Assembly (NCBI GenBank): GCA_019090615.1
Contig: JAHRVQ010000049.1
Coordinates: 122,109-186,108, forward strand
Length of the DNA: 64,000 nt
From: Pseudomonadales bacterium
Lineage (GTDB): Bacteria; Pseudomonadota; Gammaproteobacteria; Pseudomonadales; Azotimanducaceae
Reading direction: 5' to 3'
The notes under the pieces: generated by a model
Database searches by the model: none
Seen by the model: only the letters and a program-made list of their open reading frames with translations
What the model was told of the DNA's origin: nothing
Shown here: positions 9,582 through 18,246 of the stretch, piece after piece
Position numbering within the stretch: position 1 is the stretch's first letter
Layout: each line of letters begins with the position of its first letter
Program-made: the position numbers and the translations under genes

Positions 9582-11093
9582 ATGAGAGTATTTGGGATAT
9601 GGGGGGTGTTTTTGTCAATGTGCCTGTATACCTGGCACAATTGGTATCGAGGGGTTTTGTTTTTAATAATAACGTTGGCCGTTGTTGAACGGCCAGATAT
9701 GCCCAACGCTTTGTTGGGAATTTCAGGCTTGAACCCCTGGAATCTGATGTTAATTAGTACACTGCTGGCTTTTACTTTTACCAGGCGCGAATTCGCGCCT
9801 CGGCTAAAATCAGGAATTTTGACACTAGTTCTATTTTATGGTGTGGTGGTTCTGGTGGCTTTTCTTCGCGAGATTGGTGATCTAGAAGGTATATACGAAT
9901 ATGCAGAGCTGGCCAGTTTAAGAGCACCTACACGCAAGTCAATAATCCTGGATGATGCCTTTAATACGTTTAAATATCTTGTGCCTGGTATTTTGATTTA
10001 TTTCGGCTGCAGCTCTTATTTCAGACTGAAAGAGGCGTTAGCAGCGTTAATGTTGTTGAATGTAATGCTTGGTCTCCTGGTTGTGAAAAGTATGGGATTT
10101 GATGCTGCCGGGAGTGGTGATGAGCTTGAGCAAACTGCCATAAGACGAATTGATAGAGATGTTGGTTATCATCGCAGTGACCTGGCAATATTGCTTGCGG
10201 GAGGCAGCTGGGCACTTTTTAACTATGCGAGAATGTTCAAGTCAAAAATTCTTTTCTATTTGATTCTTGCGTCCAGTGGTGTGTGTGGTTTGGCTATTGG
10301 CCTAACTGGGGGGCGTTCGGGAATGGCGATATGGGCAATGTTGGCATTGTTTTTTGGGATAACGCGCTATCGATTTATTTTGCTTGTTGGGCCGCTATTA
10401 TGTGCGGCGCTGGTTGCTACAGTGCCAGCGGTGCAGGAACGTTTTTTACAGGGCATTGTATATTCAGAAGAAGAGAACAAACACTCTCGACGTGCGGCGC
10501 AAAAAGGGCTTGAGGGTGGCGAAGTTGATGTGTCATCCGTTACATCTGGGCGCACTGTTATATGGCCGCATGTAATAGAGAAAATTGCTGACGCGCCTTT
10601 TATTGGCTATGGACGTCGAGCAATGCAACGTATTGGTCTGAGCAGTCAACTTCTTTCAGAACAGGGCGAGCGATTCCCCCATCCTCATAACGCTTATCTG
10701 GAATTGCTTCTTGATAATGGCTTTGTTTTAGCATTACCTGTACTTGCCTTTTTTATCATTGTGATTCAAATGAGCGTTACGCTTATGTTCGATAGGGCAT
10801 TGCCGATTTACATGATTGTTGGCGCTATTACACTGTCGTTTGTATTGAGCTTTTTAATGGGAGCCGTAGCACAGCAATCGTTTTACCCGAAAGTGAGTTC
10901 TGTTAGTATGTGGGTCTCCATTGCTCTGATGCTGCGTGTTTCTATGGAGCGTAAATTACTAGAGCAGCAACCGGACAAGAAAAACTCTACTGCAATTGAT
11001 ACTGGATACAAACGGAGCAAGTCCCTGTTGAACAAACAACGACAGATTAGTTGGTTGAAGAGCCCTGTTGATAAAATTAATCGGGATTCGTAA
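9582..11093 (+). CDS. O-antigen ligase / Wzy-like polymerase membrane protein
   Basis: About 503 residues with ten or more membrane segments and one large periplasmic loop (about residues 295-370) carrying the Wzy_C-type pattern. That pattern is LTGGRSGMAIWA in a helix, RTVIWPHVIEKIADAPFIGYGR in the loop and the FPHPHNAYLELLLDNG motif, whose His and Glu are typical of the WaaL/Wzy/PglL superfamily. These enzymes move or polymerise polyprenyl-PP-linked glycans on the periplasmic side. Sequence alone cannot tell polymerase from ligase. With an otherwise complete Wzx/Wzz/Wza set nearby, it is the best Wzy candidate here, but its neighbour is the arabinose-type module, so a ligase or O-glycosylation role is possible. 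ATG 9582 has an AAGG seven bases upstream and is preferred over TTG 9576. Confidence 0.85.
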   Translation: MRVFGIWGVFLSMCLYTWHNWYRGVLFLIITLAVVERPDMPNALLGISGLNPWNLMLISTLLAFTFTRREFAPRLKSGILTLVLFYGVVVLVAFLREIGDLEGIYEYAELASLRAPTRKSIILDDAFNTFKYLVPGILIYFGCSSYFRLKEALAALMLLNVMLGLLVVKSMGFDAAGSGDELEQTAIRRIDRDVGYHRSDLAILLAGGSWALFNYARMFKSKILFYLILASSGVCGLAIGLTGGRSGMAIWAMLALFFGITRYRFILLVGPLLCAALVATVPAVQERFLQGIVYSEEENKHSRRAAQKGLEGGEVDVSSVTSGRTVIWPHVIEKIADAPFIGYGRRAMQRIGLSSQLLSEQGERFPHPHNAYLELLLDNGFVLALPVLAFFIIVIQMSVTLMFDRALPIYMIVGAITLSFVLSFLMGAVAQQSFYPKVSSVSMWVSIALMLRVSMERKLLEQQPDKKNSTAIDTGYKRSKSLLNKQRQISWLKSPVDKINRDS

Positions 11094-11338
11094 GCGGGTA
11101 AAGAATTTTACCTTCGGGTTTGATGAATTTTCTTTATATCCGTGTCGCGGTTGTACTTTCCTGGGTATAGATTCTGCCGTTTTTCGCACTAACTTGCTGA
11201 ATTTATGGGTAGTACATTGGCATCGTTACCGGTCGTTCATATTCATAAAAATTTGTATATTTATAAGGCTTTTGCAGTCATTCAGGCTCTGTAGATGTAC
11301 ATGAATTATAAATAAATTTTTCTAAGGCGAGAATAAAT

Positions 11339-13006
11339 ATGCTGGATTCAACCGCTGCGCGCTGGGCGCCTTTGCTCCTTTGTATAGCTTTTGGCATTAT
11401 TTATTGGCAATTTCCCGCGATAAACTGGACCTATGCGGATGATGGCCAACGATGGGCGCTAAGTTTGACCAGTGAGTCTGGAGTGATTAATTCTCATCAT
11501 CTGATTTTTAACATACTACGTGAAGCGTTTCAGATCCTTCAATATTATGATGTCAATATCCGTGCGGATGAGTTTTTAACCAGGTATGCCTCAGTATTCG
11601 GTGTGTTGGGGATTGGTTTTCTCATACTGGTTTGTAGGGAAATTGGTCTTCAAAACGTGTCGCTTATATGCGCCTTGCTTTGTGGCGTATCAACAGGCTA
11701 TTGGAGTTATTCAATAGTGGGCGATGTTTATGTACCTACAATTGCGTGTCTAATGGGTGCCGTTTTTTTTATGCTTCGCGGGCTTAGAATAGAAGGAAAA
11801 GAAAAATGGTTGTATGGGTTTTGTAGTGCAGCGTTATCTATAGTTGCGCTTTTGCATCACCAGGCTTTCTTCATTTTTGTTTTCGGGATTGGGCTGCAAG
11901 GTTTATTCTTTAATAAGGGCGGGCCAGTAGTTTCGAAACAATTGTATTTTAGTATGAGTGTTACCTTAGCCGCTGGCGTTTGCTGCTTGCTAATTTATGT
12001 AGCAATTTATTTTGCGCAACGATCAGGTGCAGATCAGACGATTGTCGGTTTTATGTCAGGATATGCTCAGAATTTCGTGGCTTATCCTGATATGAAAGGC
12101 TTTTCACTTATGAGCCTGGTTAAGGCAGGGGCGGGATTTACCCGAGCATTGATCAGCACTAATATCCTTTTCCAGTATGATGCTTTTGCTGCTTCAGTGC
12201 AGCAGATGTTTCCGTATCGACATATGCATACGGCGGTATACGTGGGTAGGCAAATGACATCGGTTCAGGCGGCTATGGTATGGATGGCCTTTGGATCGAC
12301 TTTGTTTCTTGGTTTATTATTGTCCTTAAGAGGCTTGTTGGCGTTAAAGTTCTTTCCATCGCTAGTAAAACTCTTTGGATATGCGGTATTGCCGCAAATG
12401 TTGTTTTTCATCTGGTGGGAATCAATTTCAGATGAGTTTTGGATATGGACAATGCCGTTATGGGCGCTGTTGGTTGCAGCGGGTATAATAAAAGGCGAAA
12501 AAAAATGGCGTGTGATGGGTCTTGTCCTGGTGATTTTCCTGTTTACTGCATCACTTGTGGGGACTGTTCTACCCTACGGTGATGAAGCATCGGATATTGA
12601 CTGGGTAAATTTAAAATTTGTAGAAGACCTCAATGCGAATGATATGCTGGTCTCACTTGATGAGATCGTTATTTCAAACCGAATAAGGCGTATACAAAAA
12701 GAAAAAGGTTTTGAATATTTTTCAATGTTTACCAACGCCGCGAAAGGTAATGATCTGCAGATTAAGTTAATACTTCAAACGGCGGAGCGGGTTATTGCTG
12801 CAGGCGGGAAGGTCTATATTGGCCCTTATTTATTACAGGCGCCCTTGTCGTATCTGCAATTAATCAAGTTAAATACCACTAAATTCGAACAAAAACGAGA
12901 TGTGGTTATCTCTGGGCTGAGGGAGCTAGGGATAAATAATGTACATTTGATATATCCAGATGTTGTGATGCCGGAGTATTTTGATTCACCTGTGATATTC
13001 AAGTAA
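11339..13006 (+). CDS. Putative GT-C type glycosyltransferase, multi-pass membrane protein
   Basis: A 555-residue protein with about ten hydrophobic helices and a soluble C-terminal tail (residues about 430-555). The first periplasmic loop after helix 1 contains YADDGQRW, an acidic Asp-Asp motif in the position used by GT-C glycosyltransferases (PMT, ArnT, arabinosyltransferases). A second motif, GDVYVP, resembles the loop of DUF2723-type members. These enzymes use polyprenyl-phosphate sugars as donors. The gene lies 2.8 kb before a module predicted to make a polyprenyl-phosphate pentose, so it is a candidate user of that donor (inference). The ATG is preceded by AAGGCGAG. A hairpin follows the stop. 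Confidence 0.65.
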   Translation: MLDSTAARWAPLLLCIAFGIIYWQFPAINWTYADDGQRWALSLTSESGVINSHHLIFNILREAFQILQYYDVNIRADEFLTRYASVFGVLGIGFLILVCREIGLQNVSLICALLCGVSTGYWSYSIVGDVYVPTIACLMGAVFFMLRGLRIEGKEKWLYGFCSAALSIVALLHHQAFFIFVFGIGLQGLFFNKGGPVVSKQLYFSMSVTLAAGVCCLLIYVAIYFAQRSGADQTIVGFMSGYAQNFVAYPDMKGFSLMSLVKAGAGFTRALISTNILFQYDAFAASVQQMFPYRHMHTAVYVGRQMTSVQAAMVWMAFGSTLFLGLLLSLRGLLALKFFPSLVKLFGYAVLPQMLFFIWWESISDEFWIWTMPLWALLVAAGIIKGEKKWRVMGLVLVIFLFTASLVGTVLPYGDEASDIDWVNLKFVEDLNANDMLVSLDEIVISNRIRRIQKEKGFEYFSMFTNAAKGNDLQIKLILQTAERVIAAGGKVYIGPYLLQAPLSYLQLIKLNTTKFEQKRDVVISGLRELGINNVHLIYPDVVMPEYFDSPVIFK

Positions 13007-13011
13007 GGCTG

Positions 13012-13043
13012 AAAGTTGATAATCACCAGTAATTATCAACTTT
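13012..13043. terminator. Hairpin between convergent genes
   Basis: Perfect 12-bp inverted repeat (13012-13023 with 13032-13043) and 8-base loop in the 49-bp gap between two convergent genes. The plus-strand side runs into a short T stretch. Probably a terminator, possibly acting in both directions. Confidence 0.65.
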
Positions 13044-13055
13044 TAATCTTCAGCG

Positions 13056-15380
13056 TTATTGTCGTTCTATTGCGCCGATGTCTGAAATACCACCAACTTC
13101 CCTGGGGTTGCCGTTGTGATCTACAAAAATGTTCAGGCTTTTCAAAACTCCTGGGAAAGTGGCATCATCGTATTCTCCGTATAGCCGTTTGAATTCAGCA
13201 AAAGGGTCATGCCCATCTGGAAACTTTGAGCCAGAACATTCGTCGGCACCTGGATTAACTAAAGGTGAACCAATGTTAGGGGTTGCGTCGAGCACGGTAA
13301 GGTCATTAATTTCAAACGTTAACATGGGATCAGAATATATTGAATGTAAGTCTTCATTAGAGATTGAAGATTCTTGCCATTCTTCTAATGTCGTGGACAC
13401 TGCTTCGCCGGTACGAAAAGGTTGGGAGTTATCTATTAAATTACAGTCAAAATGGGAATTGTCCTTTTGTGTGCCTCGTTCAAAAATATAGTGTGGTTGT
13501 TGTACTCTTGAGAATTGCGTTTGCGTTACTGTGGGCGGTGGAGGGCTTACATAAGCATTTTTATAAATATATTCGTTAACACCTTCACGGGTACCTGACC
13601 CAGGATTGGAATAAAATGTATAGCAGTCAATACAGGTATTCCAACCAATATATCTATTGGACCCAGGTTCATTCTGAGGTTTTTGGGCGAGGAAAAAACC
13701 ACCCGACATTGGCAGCCCAGAAAAATTAAAGCGCCCAACGACCCGAGTGTGGACTGCAATGTTGTTTAGCCAATAATTAGTCATTAGTTCCGAGCTTGAC
13801 CCCGTGGGTGAAATCACATTTGTGCTATTTCTGCTGAAGCCTGATGTATTAAAAGTTGTATTAAACATATACCAGGTGAAATTCGGTGCATATTGTAAAT
13901 TGAAGCATCCGCCGCCGTCCCCGTTTTGGAGGCAGAGGTTCTCTGATGCAACAAAATGCGACAGGGTTTTTGAGCCCACACAGACTTGCCGCTGTTTTTC
14001 GCAGATATTGCCATTAGCCCACAGGTGATGGATGACGTCTCGTGCATCATCAGCGGTTGAGCTGTTGAGGTTTTGGCCTGTTATCTGTATGCAGTCACCT
14101 GTGCCAAGCAGGCACCTGTTGTCAGTAAACCAGATGTGGTGAGCTCGTGAGCCTGTAGTTCTGTCCAGTCCAAAGGCAGAAATGTTAAATGAGTGATAAT
14201 CAGTGTCGAGATCTTTTGCAATTGCTGAAGGGGCGACTTCAAGAAGGCGAAAAGAAGCAAACCCGCCAACACCGGAATCTGTTAGGTTTATCGCTGTTGC
14301 TTCACCTTCGATTGCTAACTGCAGGGTCGTGGAGGTTGTATTTATAACCGAATAGACGGTCGCTCTGTCGCCCACTAACGGTGCTGGGACTTTTCCATTT
14401 ACCGCATCGGCAATGATATAGACAGCTTCTCCACCAATGAATGAATGTGGCCGATCCGCTGGTGTTGTAAAAGTGCTGCCACTTACAGAGAATTCATATT
14501 GTGCGTTTCCCACAGATTGGGCCAAATTGTTATGAAAGTGAACGTAAGAAATTTGAGAGTTTTCATTGAGTGCGAGTGTATAGCCCGCTCCTGAGGTGTA
14601 GGAATAGGAGTTTTTGCTTTTGTTGCGGAAGTGTCTGTTAATACATGTGTTGTTTCTAACAACGATATGGTTGACTAAAGTGCCGGCAAAGCTTAGACAT
14701 TGTGATTTATTATCGCTCGTATTTGATTGTTCTCCCCATGTTAAGTTTTCAATGTAGAGCCAGGTTGCACTGCCCAGCGACCAGGACGCAGTGATAAAAG
14801 GTGGTGATTCTTCATTGCCAATAATCCAGATAGGATTATCTCGGGTGCCGTCAATGCTCTTATTCGGGCCATATCTGTCGTTGTAATATCCAGCTTCGCC
14901 ATTGGTGCTCGCGAGCTCCAGCCTCGAACCAGCGAGGATTACAGTTTGTTTTGGGATCATGGTACATCTCGGTACATCTGGATAGCCGTATACATTTGAA
15001 TCGCTGCAATTAGCATGCCCTGGGTCGATATAGTAAAAGTTGGTCACTTCGGCACCGGGCCATTCGGTAGGCCTTGCGGGGGCGACTGCATCATAGGCGG
15101 AGCCGTTAATCACAGCGCCAGACTCCCAGGGTTCTAGATTGGTTATCCATTCATCGCCGATTTTACCGGGCAGTTGATGCTCTAATTTGATGTCGGGATG
15201 AGGCACACCAATACGAATCCCACTAACAGGATCAAAAGACTTGAGGCGGTTGGTTGAATTAAGGGTATCAATTCTGAAATTTGATACCTTGTCTGGCGTT
15301 ACTGCATAGCTAATAGATACACATAGGGCCAAGCCTATCAAGAGCACTGTTTTATTTAGTTGTTTCACCGTATACCTCAT
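13056..15380 (-). CDS. Secreted parallel beta-helix protein
   Basis: A 774-residue exported protein with a Sec signal peptide (residues 1-26, hydrophobic core VLLIGLALCVSIS, cleavage near SYA-VTP). The body has many short Asn/Ser/Thr-rich turns and phrases such as HIVVRNNTCINRH, YVHFHNNLAQS and HHIWFTDNRC, the look of right-handed parallel beta-helices found in polysaccharide lyases and surface adhesins. Paired Cys residues suggest disulfides. The C-terminus, GNPREVGGISDIGAIERQ, matches the end of choice-of-anchor-Q-type beta-helix proteins. It may cleave or bind the EPS, but I see no defined catalytic set. It is transcribed against its neighbours and has its own upstream region of about 430 bp. 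Confidence 0.75.
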   Translation of the reverse strand: MRYTVKQLNKTVLLIGLALCVSISYAVTPDKVSNFRIDTLNSTNRLKSFDPVSGIRIGVPHPDIKLEHQLPGKIGDEWITNLEPWESGAVINGSAYDAVAPARPTEWPGAEVTNFYYIDPGHANCSDSNVYGYPDVPRCTMIPKQTVILAGSRLELASTNGEAGYYNDRYGPNKSIDGTRDNPIWIIGNEESPPFITASWSLGSATWLYIENLTWGEQSNTSDNKSQCLSFAGTLVNHIVVRNNTCINRHFRNKSKNSYSYTSGAGYTLALNENSQISYVHFHNNLAQSVGNAQYEFSVSGSTFTTPADRPHSFIGGEAVYIIADAVNGKVPAPLVGDRATVYSVINTTSTTLQLAIEGEATAINLTDSGVGGFASFRLLEVAPSAIAKDLDTDYHSFNISAFGLDRTTGSRAHHIWFTDNRCLLGTGDCIQITGQNLNSSTADDARDVIHHLWANGNICEKQRQVCVGSKTLSHFVASENLCLQNGDGGGCFNLQYAPNFTWYMFNTTFNTSGFSRNSTNVISPTGSSSELMTNYWLNNIAVHTRVVGRFNFSGLPMSGGFFLAQKPQNEPGSNRYIGWNTCIDCYTFYSNPGSGTREGVNEYIYKNAYVSPPPPTVTQTQFSRVQQPHYIFERGTQKDNSHFDCNLIDNSQPFRTGEAVSTTLEEWQESSISNEDLHSIYSDPMLTFEINDLTVLDATPNIGSPLVNPGADECSGSKFPDGHDPFAEFKRLYGEYDDATFPGVLKSLNIFVDHNGNPREVGGISDIGAIERQ

Positions 15381-15807
15381 TTACTGTATTTGTAGGCTAG
15401 CTGTTTTGTTTATAGTGCCAATATGTACGCTGTGTATTCCTAAAATATTATAAGTACGCGTTGCGAAAACTGTCATCTATCTAAGGTGCCGTATCTTATA
15501 TGGCTTTATTGTATTATAAGAAATACTATAATAGTAGGCGACGCAGCGGCTAATGGATTCGTTTGTCCGATATCTGTCTTACCCATGCTACGCAAAAGTA
15601 CTTAGTAGATATGTTGAATTTACTTCATGCTTTGATTCCTTTGCTAAAATGGTTATGGCGAAATAGAAGTCGTTGTAAAGGCTGACACTAATGCCGTATT
15701 TGCAACGCTCTCTTTTTTGCTGTGGCTATTGTTTGTCCCAATGATTATGCGGGGCAATTTATCTTTATATTTTGGTCTGAACCGATAAAATTATGTGCTT
15801 GATCAAT
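15381..15807. other. Divergent intergenic region
   Basis: About 430 AT-rich bases between the beta-helix gene and the flippase operon. Several TATAAT-like strings occur on both strands (15500-15545), but no full promoter can be assigned with confidence. Confidence 0.4.
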
Positions 15808-15824
15808 AAGGAGAGAAATTAATT
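15808..15824 (+). promoter_or_regulatory. Shine-Dalgarno AAGGAG placed before an ATT codon
   Basis: AAGGAG at 15808-15813 is followed after 8 bases by ATT (15822-15824), in frame with the flippase-like gene. No ATG, GTG or TTG is available nearby in that frame. This decides the proposed AUU start. Confidence 0.6.
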
Positions 15825-16796
15825 CAAAGGTATTTAATAGGGTTCGTCATTACTGCGCTTTTAGCTGTTATCGGATATGCGATAGCCATCGTATGGAGCG
15901 GAGTGGGTAAGACCTTTGCGATAATTGAAACGCTTAGTATTTCAGTCTGGATTACAATTGTTGGGTTGTCGTTTGCAAATTACACTTTGCGCTTCATACG
16001 TTGGGACAGTTATGTTGTGGTTGTTAGTGGAATCCGCATAGACAAGTTCAAACATTTTCTTATTTATCTGGTAGGTTTTTCTCTAACAACTACACCAGGT
16101 AAAGCCGGCGAGGGTTTACGCTCATTTTATTTAAAACCCTTTGGTGTCGGTTATAAGGAAAGTATTAGTGTACTGTTCGTCGAACGATTGCTTGATCTAC
16201 TGGCGATAACGATGATGGCAATCCTTTTTGCGGTTTATTTTGAAGATGAAAAGATAAGGCTTACAGCCTTCTTTTGTGGTGTTTTTATTTTGCTAATTTT
16301 GCCCTTGATACATAGTAAAAAACTGTGGCAATTGGTGGCATTGATTGGTACGCGTTGCCCCCTAAAAATAAAGAATCTAATTGCGCATTTGATCGATATG
16401 GTCAAGTCGTCATCTTTGTTGCTGAAAAATCGTATATTATATACTGGGCTGGGCATTGCAGTTGTGGCCTGGGTACTGGAGGGAATTGGTCTTTACGTAG
16501 TACTACAATTTCTTAGTGTTGATTGTAGTTTGATGTTGGCAATAGGAATATACGCGGTTGCGGTACTGGTTGGGGTGGTTTCTTTCATGCCTGGTGGTCT
16601 TGGTGGCACTGAAGCAGTAATGGTAGTTCTTTTGATGGCGATAGGCGCTGATAAAGCGACGGCATTGGCAGCTACACTTGTTTGCCGAGCAGTGACACTC
16701 TGGTTTGCAGTTCTGGTCGGAATTCTTTCAGGAGTTAGTTTGTTAAAATTGGGTATCGTGCCACAAATTTTTAATAAAGAGGTGAGTAGTAAGTGA
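15822..16796 (+). CDS. Flippase-like integral membrane protein (LPG synthase TM / UPF0104 family)
   Basis: A roughly 324-residue membrane protein of the lysylphosphatidylglycerol-synthase membrane-domain (AglD2/UPF0104) family. Motifs include the Arg-Trp of NYTLRFIRWDSY, TTTPGKAGEGLRSFYL and FVERLLDLLAI in the first half, and MPGGLGGTEAVMVVLL near the end. All are standard for this family, which lacks the MprF aminoacyl domain and is suspected to flip polyprenyl lipids. If the first usable GTG (15903) were the start, the first helix (YLIGFVITALLAVIGYAI) would be lost. The AAGGAG-ATT arrangement at 15808-15824 restores it. The stop overlaps the next gene by 4 bp, so it may flip the lipid-linked pentose made by the module (inference). 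Confidence 0.8.
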   Translation: MQRYLIGFVITALLAVIGYAIAIVWSGVGKTFAIIETLSISVWITIVGLSFANYTLRFIRWDSYVVVVSGIRIDKFKHFLIYLVGFSLTTTPGKAGEGLRSFYLKPFGVGYKESISVLFVERLLDLLAITMMAILFAVYFEDEKIRLTAFFCGVFILLILPLIHSKKLWQLVALIGTRCPLKIKNLIAHLIDMVKSSSLLLKNRILYTGLGIAVVAWVLEGIGLYVVLQFLSVDCSLMLAIGIYAVAVLVGVVSFMPGGLGGTEAVMVVLLMAIGADKATALAATLVCRAVTLWFAVLVGILSGVSLLKLGIVPQIFNKEVSSK

Positions 16797-18232
16797 GTAA
16801 TCGTGACCCAGGGTTGCCGTTGATTGTCGATCTTGACGGTACGCTGATCAAAACTGATCTGTTGATTGAATCGTTTCTTGGTTTACTTAAGTTGAATCCA
16901 TTCTATGTTATTGCGGTTTTTTTTTGGCTAATTAAAGGAAAGGCAAATTTAAAGCAGGAAATCGCTGCCAGAGTTGATATTGATGTCAGTATATTGCCCT
17001 ATAACACCGAGTTCGTGGACTATCTGAAGGCTCAAAAAAAAGCTGGGCGTCAGATTGCATTGGCGACCGCATCGCATAAAAAGTATGCCGAACAAGTGGG
17101 TGATTTTTTAGGTATTTTTGATCAAATTTTTGCTACCGAAGGAGATATCAATAATGCTGATAGTATAAAAAGTGATGTCCTTTGTAATGCCTTTGGCAAC
17201 AAGAAATTTGTATATGCTGGGAATTCCTCAGCTGACTTGTCGGTATGGCAGCGTTCAGCGTTTTGTATCGTGGTTGGTTGGTCTAATAGCCTGTTGAGTA
17301 AAGCAGAAAAGTTGGCGCCTCTGGAGAAGCACTTTGCGGTAAAAGGCCCATCTTTTGGGAACTACATAAAAAGTTTCAGAATTCATCAATGGGTGAAAAA
17401 TAGTCTGATACTTGTGCCAGTAACAGCTGCCCACGAATTTTTCAATGTTGAACTGCTGAGTAATAGCCTGATCGCGTTTTTAGCCTTCAGCTTGTGTGCC
17501 TCCAGTGTTTATTTGTTGAATGATCTGCTTGACCTCGATTCTGATCGCCGCCATAAGACAAAAAAATATCGACCTTTTGCTGCAGGTACATTGCCTGCGC
17601 TCCATGGGATTCTGCTAATTCCGGTATTACTTATACTGGTATTAACTCTGCTGCTCTTTTTGCCGCTTCAATTTGCTTTCGTACTGGTGGTTTATTACGT
17701 GGCAACAACGGCATACTCATTCGTATTAAAAAGGAAGATAATGCTGGATGTGATTGTGCTCTCAGGTTTGTACACTGTTAGGATTGTTGCAGGTTCTGCA
17801 GCCACTGGTATTCTTCTGTCGCAATGGTTATTAGTGTTTTCAATGTTCATATTTCTAAGTCTGGCATTGGTTAAAAGATATACAGAGTTGATGGATATGC
17901 GCGGTCGCGGAGAAAGTCTGCAAATAAGGGGGCGCGGATACGAAGTTGATGATATTGAATTGTTGGCATCTTTAGGGGCGGCCAGTGGCTACATATCGGT
18001 GTTAATAATGGCGTTGTATATTAATAGTGATTTTGTTCAACAAATGTATCCTAACTCTATATTGCTGTGGGGAGTTTGCCCTCTGATGCTATATTGGGTG
18101 AGTCGAGTCTGGATTATTGCGCATCGAGGTGAAATGCATGATGACCCAATTGTCTTTGCCATTAAAGATTCAGTTAGTCGTTATACTGTTGCGATAATTG
18201 GTGCCATTTTTGTCTGTGCTGGATTCGAATAA
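16793..18232 (+). CDS. HAD-phosphatase / UbiA prenyltransferase fusion (DPPR synthase-like)
   Basis: A 479-residue two-domain protein. Residues 1-190 are a HAD-like hydrolase: VDLDGTLIKTD holds the nucleophile Asp pair, ALATASHKK is motif II, and the YAGNSSADL block is motif III/IV. Residues 195-479 are a UbiA prenyltransferase with about eight helices, RIHQWVKN, the first Asp-rich motif NDLLDLDSDRRH and KKYRPFAAG, the pattern of decaprenyl-phosphate phosphoribosyltransferases such as mycobacterial Rv3806c. In that pathway a phosphatase must remove the 5-phosphate of the polyprenyl-phosphoribose; the fused HAD domain is an obvious candidate (inference). Start GTG 16793 overlaps the flippase gene. 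DprE1- and DprE2-like genes follow directly. Confidence 0.86.
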   Translation: MSNRDPGLPLIVDLDGTLIKTDLLIESFLGLLKLNPFYVIAVFFWLIKGKANLKQEIAARVDIDVSILPYNTEFVDYLKAQKKAGRQIALATASHKKYAEQVGDFLGIFDQIFATEGDINNADSIKSDVLCNAFGNKKFVYAGNSSADLSVWQRSAFCIVVGWSNSLLSKAEKLAPLEKHFAVKGPSFGNYIKSFRIHQWVKNSLILVPVTAAHEFFNVELLSNSLIAFLAFSLCASSVYLLNDLLDLDSDRRHKTKKYRPFAAGTLPALHGILLIPVLLILVLTLLLFLPLQFAFVLVVYYVATTAYSFVLKRKIMLDVIVLSGLYTVRIVAGSAATGILLSQWLLVFSMFIFLSLALVKRYTELMDMRGRGESLQIRGRGYEVDDIELLASLGAASGYISVLIMALYINSDFVQQMYPNSILLWGVCPLMLYWVSRVWIIAHRGEMHDDPIVFAIKDSVSRYTVAIIGAIFVCAGFE

Positions 18233-18246
18233 GGTCAAAAAATAAA

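Noticed and set aside
9440..9688. 82-codon open frame with a hydrophobic stretch before the O-ligase-like gene
   Set aside because: It overlaps the start of the O-ligase-like gene in another frame, has no good start or ribosome binding site, and shows no family resemblance.
13056..15380. Named polysaccharide lyase such as alginate lyase
   Set aside because: The beta-helix look is clear but no catalytic motif of a specific lyase family could be identified.
15822..16796. MprF-type lysylphosphatidylglycerol synthase
   Set aside because: Only the membrane domain family is present; the aminoacyl-transfer domain is missing, so a lipid flippase-like role fits better.
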